Origin: Chromera velia
Lineage: Eukaryota; Sar; Chromeraceae
Length of the DNA: 47,500 nt
Assembly (NCBI GenBank): GCA_018398765.1
Contig: JAHBMJ010002707.1
Span: forward strand, 2,213 to 49,712
Direction of reading: 5' to 3'
A model generated the notes under the pieces. It was given only the letters and a program-made list of their open reading frames with translations, searched no databases and was not told the DNA's origin. Shown here piece after piece: positions 45,442-47,500 of this stretch; the first letter of the stretch is position 1, and each line of letters begins with the position of its first letter. Both the position numbers and the translations under genes were made by a program.

Positions 45442-46966
45442 ATGACGGAGCAGGGAGTGCCGTTTGCAGCGGTGGACAATGTTCTCTTCGATTCGGTGTG
45501 TGACTGTTTGGTCGTCATCGATTCGAAGGGGATTGTTGTTACCATCAACCCTGCAGCACAGAAGCAACTGCAGTATTCAAAGGAAGAAGTCATTGGGCAA
45601 AATGTTAAGCTCCTCATGCCTCCAGAGGTTGCAGCGGAGCATGACGGGTACATTTCTGCTTACCTGAGAACAGGGGATGCGCAGGTTATCGGGAAGGGCC
45701 GTCAGGTGAAGGTTAGGAGAAAGGACGGCAGCACTTTCCCGGCTGACCTTGCTGTGACCCGCATGGAGGTCGGCGAGGCTCTCTACTTCGTTGGAAGTCT
45801 CCGAGACATGACAGAGCGGTTTGAAGCTGAAGAGGCTCTCCGCAAGGCAAAGCAGGAGGCAGAGGATGCTCTTCGAGTGAAGGATGCAGTTCTCGCCTCC
45901 ATCTACGACTGTGTGTTGGTGATTGATTCCAAGGGCATCATTCAGACCGTCAACCCGGCAGTCGAAAAGAACCTTCAGTACACAAAAGAAGAACTGATTG
46001 GGCAGAACGTGAAGGTCAGACGTGAAACTGCAAAGCACGAAGACAGAGAGACAGCGAGACAGACAGACCCGCCGGCCTTCACTCACAAAAAAACACTCCG
46101 GCCGTTCAGTTCGAGAGCACGAGTGCATCCGCTGATTCTTTTTTTGCATCCAGCACAAGTGTGAATGGTGTTGAAAGAGAAATGATCGAATCACTACTTG
46201 CTCACGGAGCGTTGAAGGAGTGTTGGTCGGTTTCTGTGCTTCGTCTGCGGTGATGCATCGGCGCACCTCCTTTTTGTCTGCGTTCTTCCGCCGTTTGTTT
46301 GTTTGACTTTGTAGCCGACGGACTTTTCTGACGCTTTGTGGACTGACAGGATGCCCCCTCCCCCCCGCGCCCACTCCCCTCTCTATTTGCGGGAACGTTG
46401 CTGCGTTGTGCGCGTGTTGTGCATTCGTTTCTCGTATTTTATTGAGTGCAGCTTCTGATGCCTCCAGAGATCGCAGCGGAGCATGACGGGTACATCTCTG
46501 GGTACCTGAGGACAGGGGACGCGAAGGTCATTGGGAAAGGGCGGGAGGTGATGGTGAGGAGAAAGGACGGCAGCACTTTCCCGGCTGACCTTGCCGTGAC
46601 CCGCATGGAGGTCGGGGACACCCTTTGGTTCGTTGGGAGTCTCCGAGACATGTCGGAGAGAGTCGAAGCTGAAGACGCGCAGCTCGAAGCGAAGAAGGAG
46701 GTGGAAGCGGCACTGCAAGTAAAGAATTCCGTTTTGGCCTCCATCTACGACTGCGTCATTGTGATCGATTCGAAGGGCATCATGCAGACCGTGAACCCTT
46801 CCGTCGAAAAGAATCTTCAGTACTCGAAGGAAGAGCTGATTGGGCAAAATGTGAAGGTCAGTGGGGACAGTTGTAGACAAAGACCAAGACAAAAGCAGAC
46901 AGTCCTTTCGAATACAAGCTCTCTCTCCTTCACCCTCTGTGTGTGTGTGTCTGTATCTCTGTGTGT

Positions 46967-47002
<36 letters not shown>

Positions 47003-47500
47003 TCGAGGACGCGGATGGGGGTACGCATCGCTGAGAACACGCGATGTCCGTCTGTTTCTTCTGCTTAACTGAGTGCAGATGCTGATGCCGTCAGACGTTG
47101 CAGCGGAGCATGACGGGTACATTTCCGGGTACCTGAGAACAGGGGACGCGAAGGTTATTGGGAAAGGGCGGGAGGTGAGAGTGAGGAGAAAGGACGGCAG
47201 CACTTTCCCGGCTGACCTTGCTGTGACCCGCATGCCGGTCGGAGAGACTCTCTATTTCGTTGGGAGTCTCCGAGACATGACGGAGAGGTTTGAAGCTGAA
47301 GAGGCTCTCCGCCAGGCAAAGCGGGAGGTGGAGGAAGCACTCCGACAGAAAGACTCGGTGTTTTCCTCCATCTACGACTGCGTCCTTGTGATCGATTCGA
47401 AGGGTATCATCCAGACCGTGAACCCGGCGGTGGAAGGGAACCTGCAGTATTCGAAAGAAGAGGTAAGCGCAAGCATGCATGCGGAGGTTTGTGTTGTCCC
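45442..47500 (+). CDS. Tandem FixL-like (haem-type) PAS protein, 3' end outside window
   Basis: Exons so far: 45442-46014, 46452-46856, 47079-47462, all phase 0; the gene continues past 47500. The protein is a chain of near-identical modules of 135 residues (IDSKGI, NPAVEKNLQYSKEE, IGQNVK, LLMPPE, AAEHDGYIS, VIGKGR, VRRKDGSTFPADLAV, YFVGSLRDMTER, then a short coiled linker). This matches the FixL PAS signature. In module 1 the His of EHDGY is residue 67 and the Arg of GKGR is 87, the same 20-residue spacing as haem ligand His200 and Arg220 of Bradyrhizobium FixL; both are kept in all three modules seen. The protein may sense O2 or NO through haem; the output domain lies beyond the window. Each intron falls after IGQNVK, so one exon equals one module, except that exon 3 stops earlier (SKEE). 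The start could lie in an upstream exon. Confidence 0.85.
46938..46999 (+). repeat. (GT)n microsatellite
   Basis: GT repeats in the second intron of the PAS gene. Confidence 0.95.

Overview
The window is eukaryotic nuclear DNA. Every gene I can follow is split by canonical GT-AG introns whose phases close by hand, and the spacers are full of di- and tetranucleotide microsatellites, inverted-repeat elements and decayed coding sequence. The gene content (RING and SPRY proteins, lipid kinase, SNM1 nuclease, FixL-type PAS repeats) and TGCATGCA palindromes of the kind bound by ApiAP2 factors suggest an alveolate alga, most likely a chromerid such as Chromera. That placement is an inference. All exon models are my own reading; no alignment or transcript was available.

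Layout. 1-3.2 kb: gene-poor repeats. 3.2-7.6 kb (-): coiled-coil RING protein. 8.2-11.5 kb (+): membrane-anchored sphingosine/diacylglycerol-type lipid kinase, head to head with the RING gene over a 589 bp spacer. 13.5-18.4 kb (-): SPRY-domain protein in 13 exons. 19.0-24.8 kb (+): SNM1/Artemis-type metallo-beta-lactamase/beta-CASP nuclease in 10 exons, head to head with the SPRY gene over 597 bp. 26.1-28.8 kb (+): secreted protein of unknown function. 29-32.4 kb: an 885 bp TIR element with an 8 bp target duplication and an ACTC array inside it, a broken intronless RING/IBR-like gene, and a 412 bp foldback element. 33.4-41.0 kb: a candidate 7.6 kb transposon carrying one apparently intact minus-strand gene and one heavily broken plus-strand gene, with nested insertions. 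42.8-44.4 kb: a 1.6 kb CAGT satellite. 44.9-45.1 kb: a 182 bp TIR element. 45.4-47.5 kb (+): start of a gene made of tandem FixL-like PAS modules, cut by the window edge.

Two features run through the window. First, of 36 introns modelled, 16 donors begin GTCAG and only 3 begin GTAAG. Second, tetranucleotide arrays (GTCA, GTGA, GGTT, CTGC) often start exactly at splice donors or end at acceptors, and the two large satellites are arrays of the same donor-like units. No tRNA, rRNA, CRISPR array or bacterial-type operon was seen.
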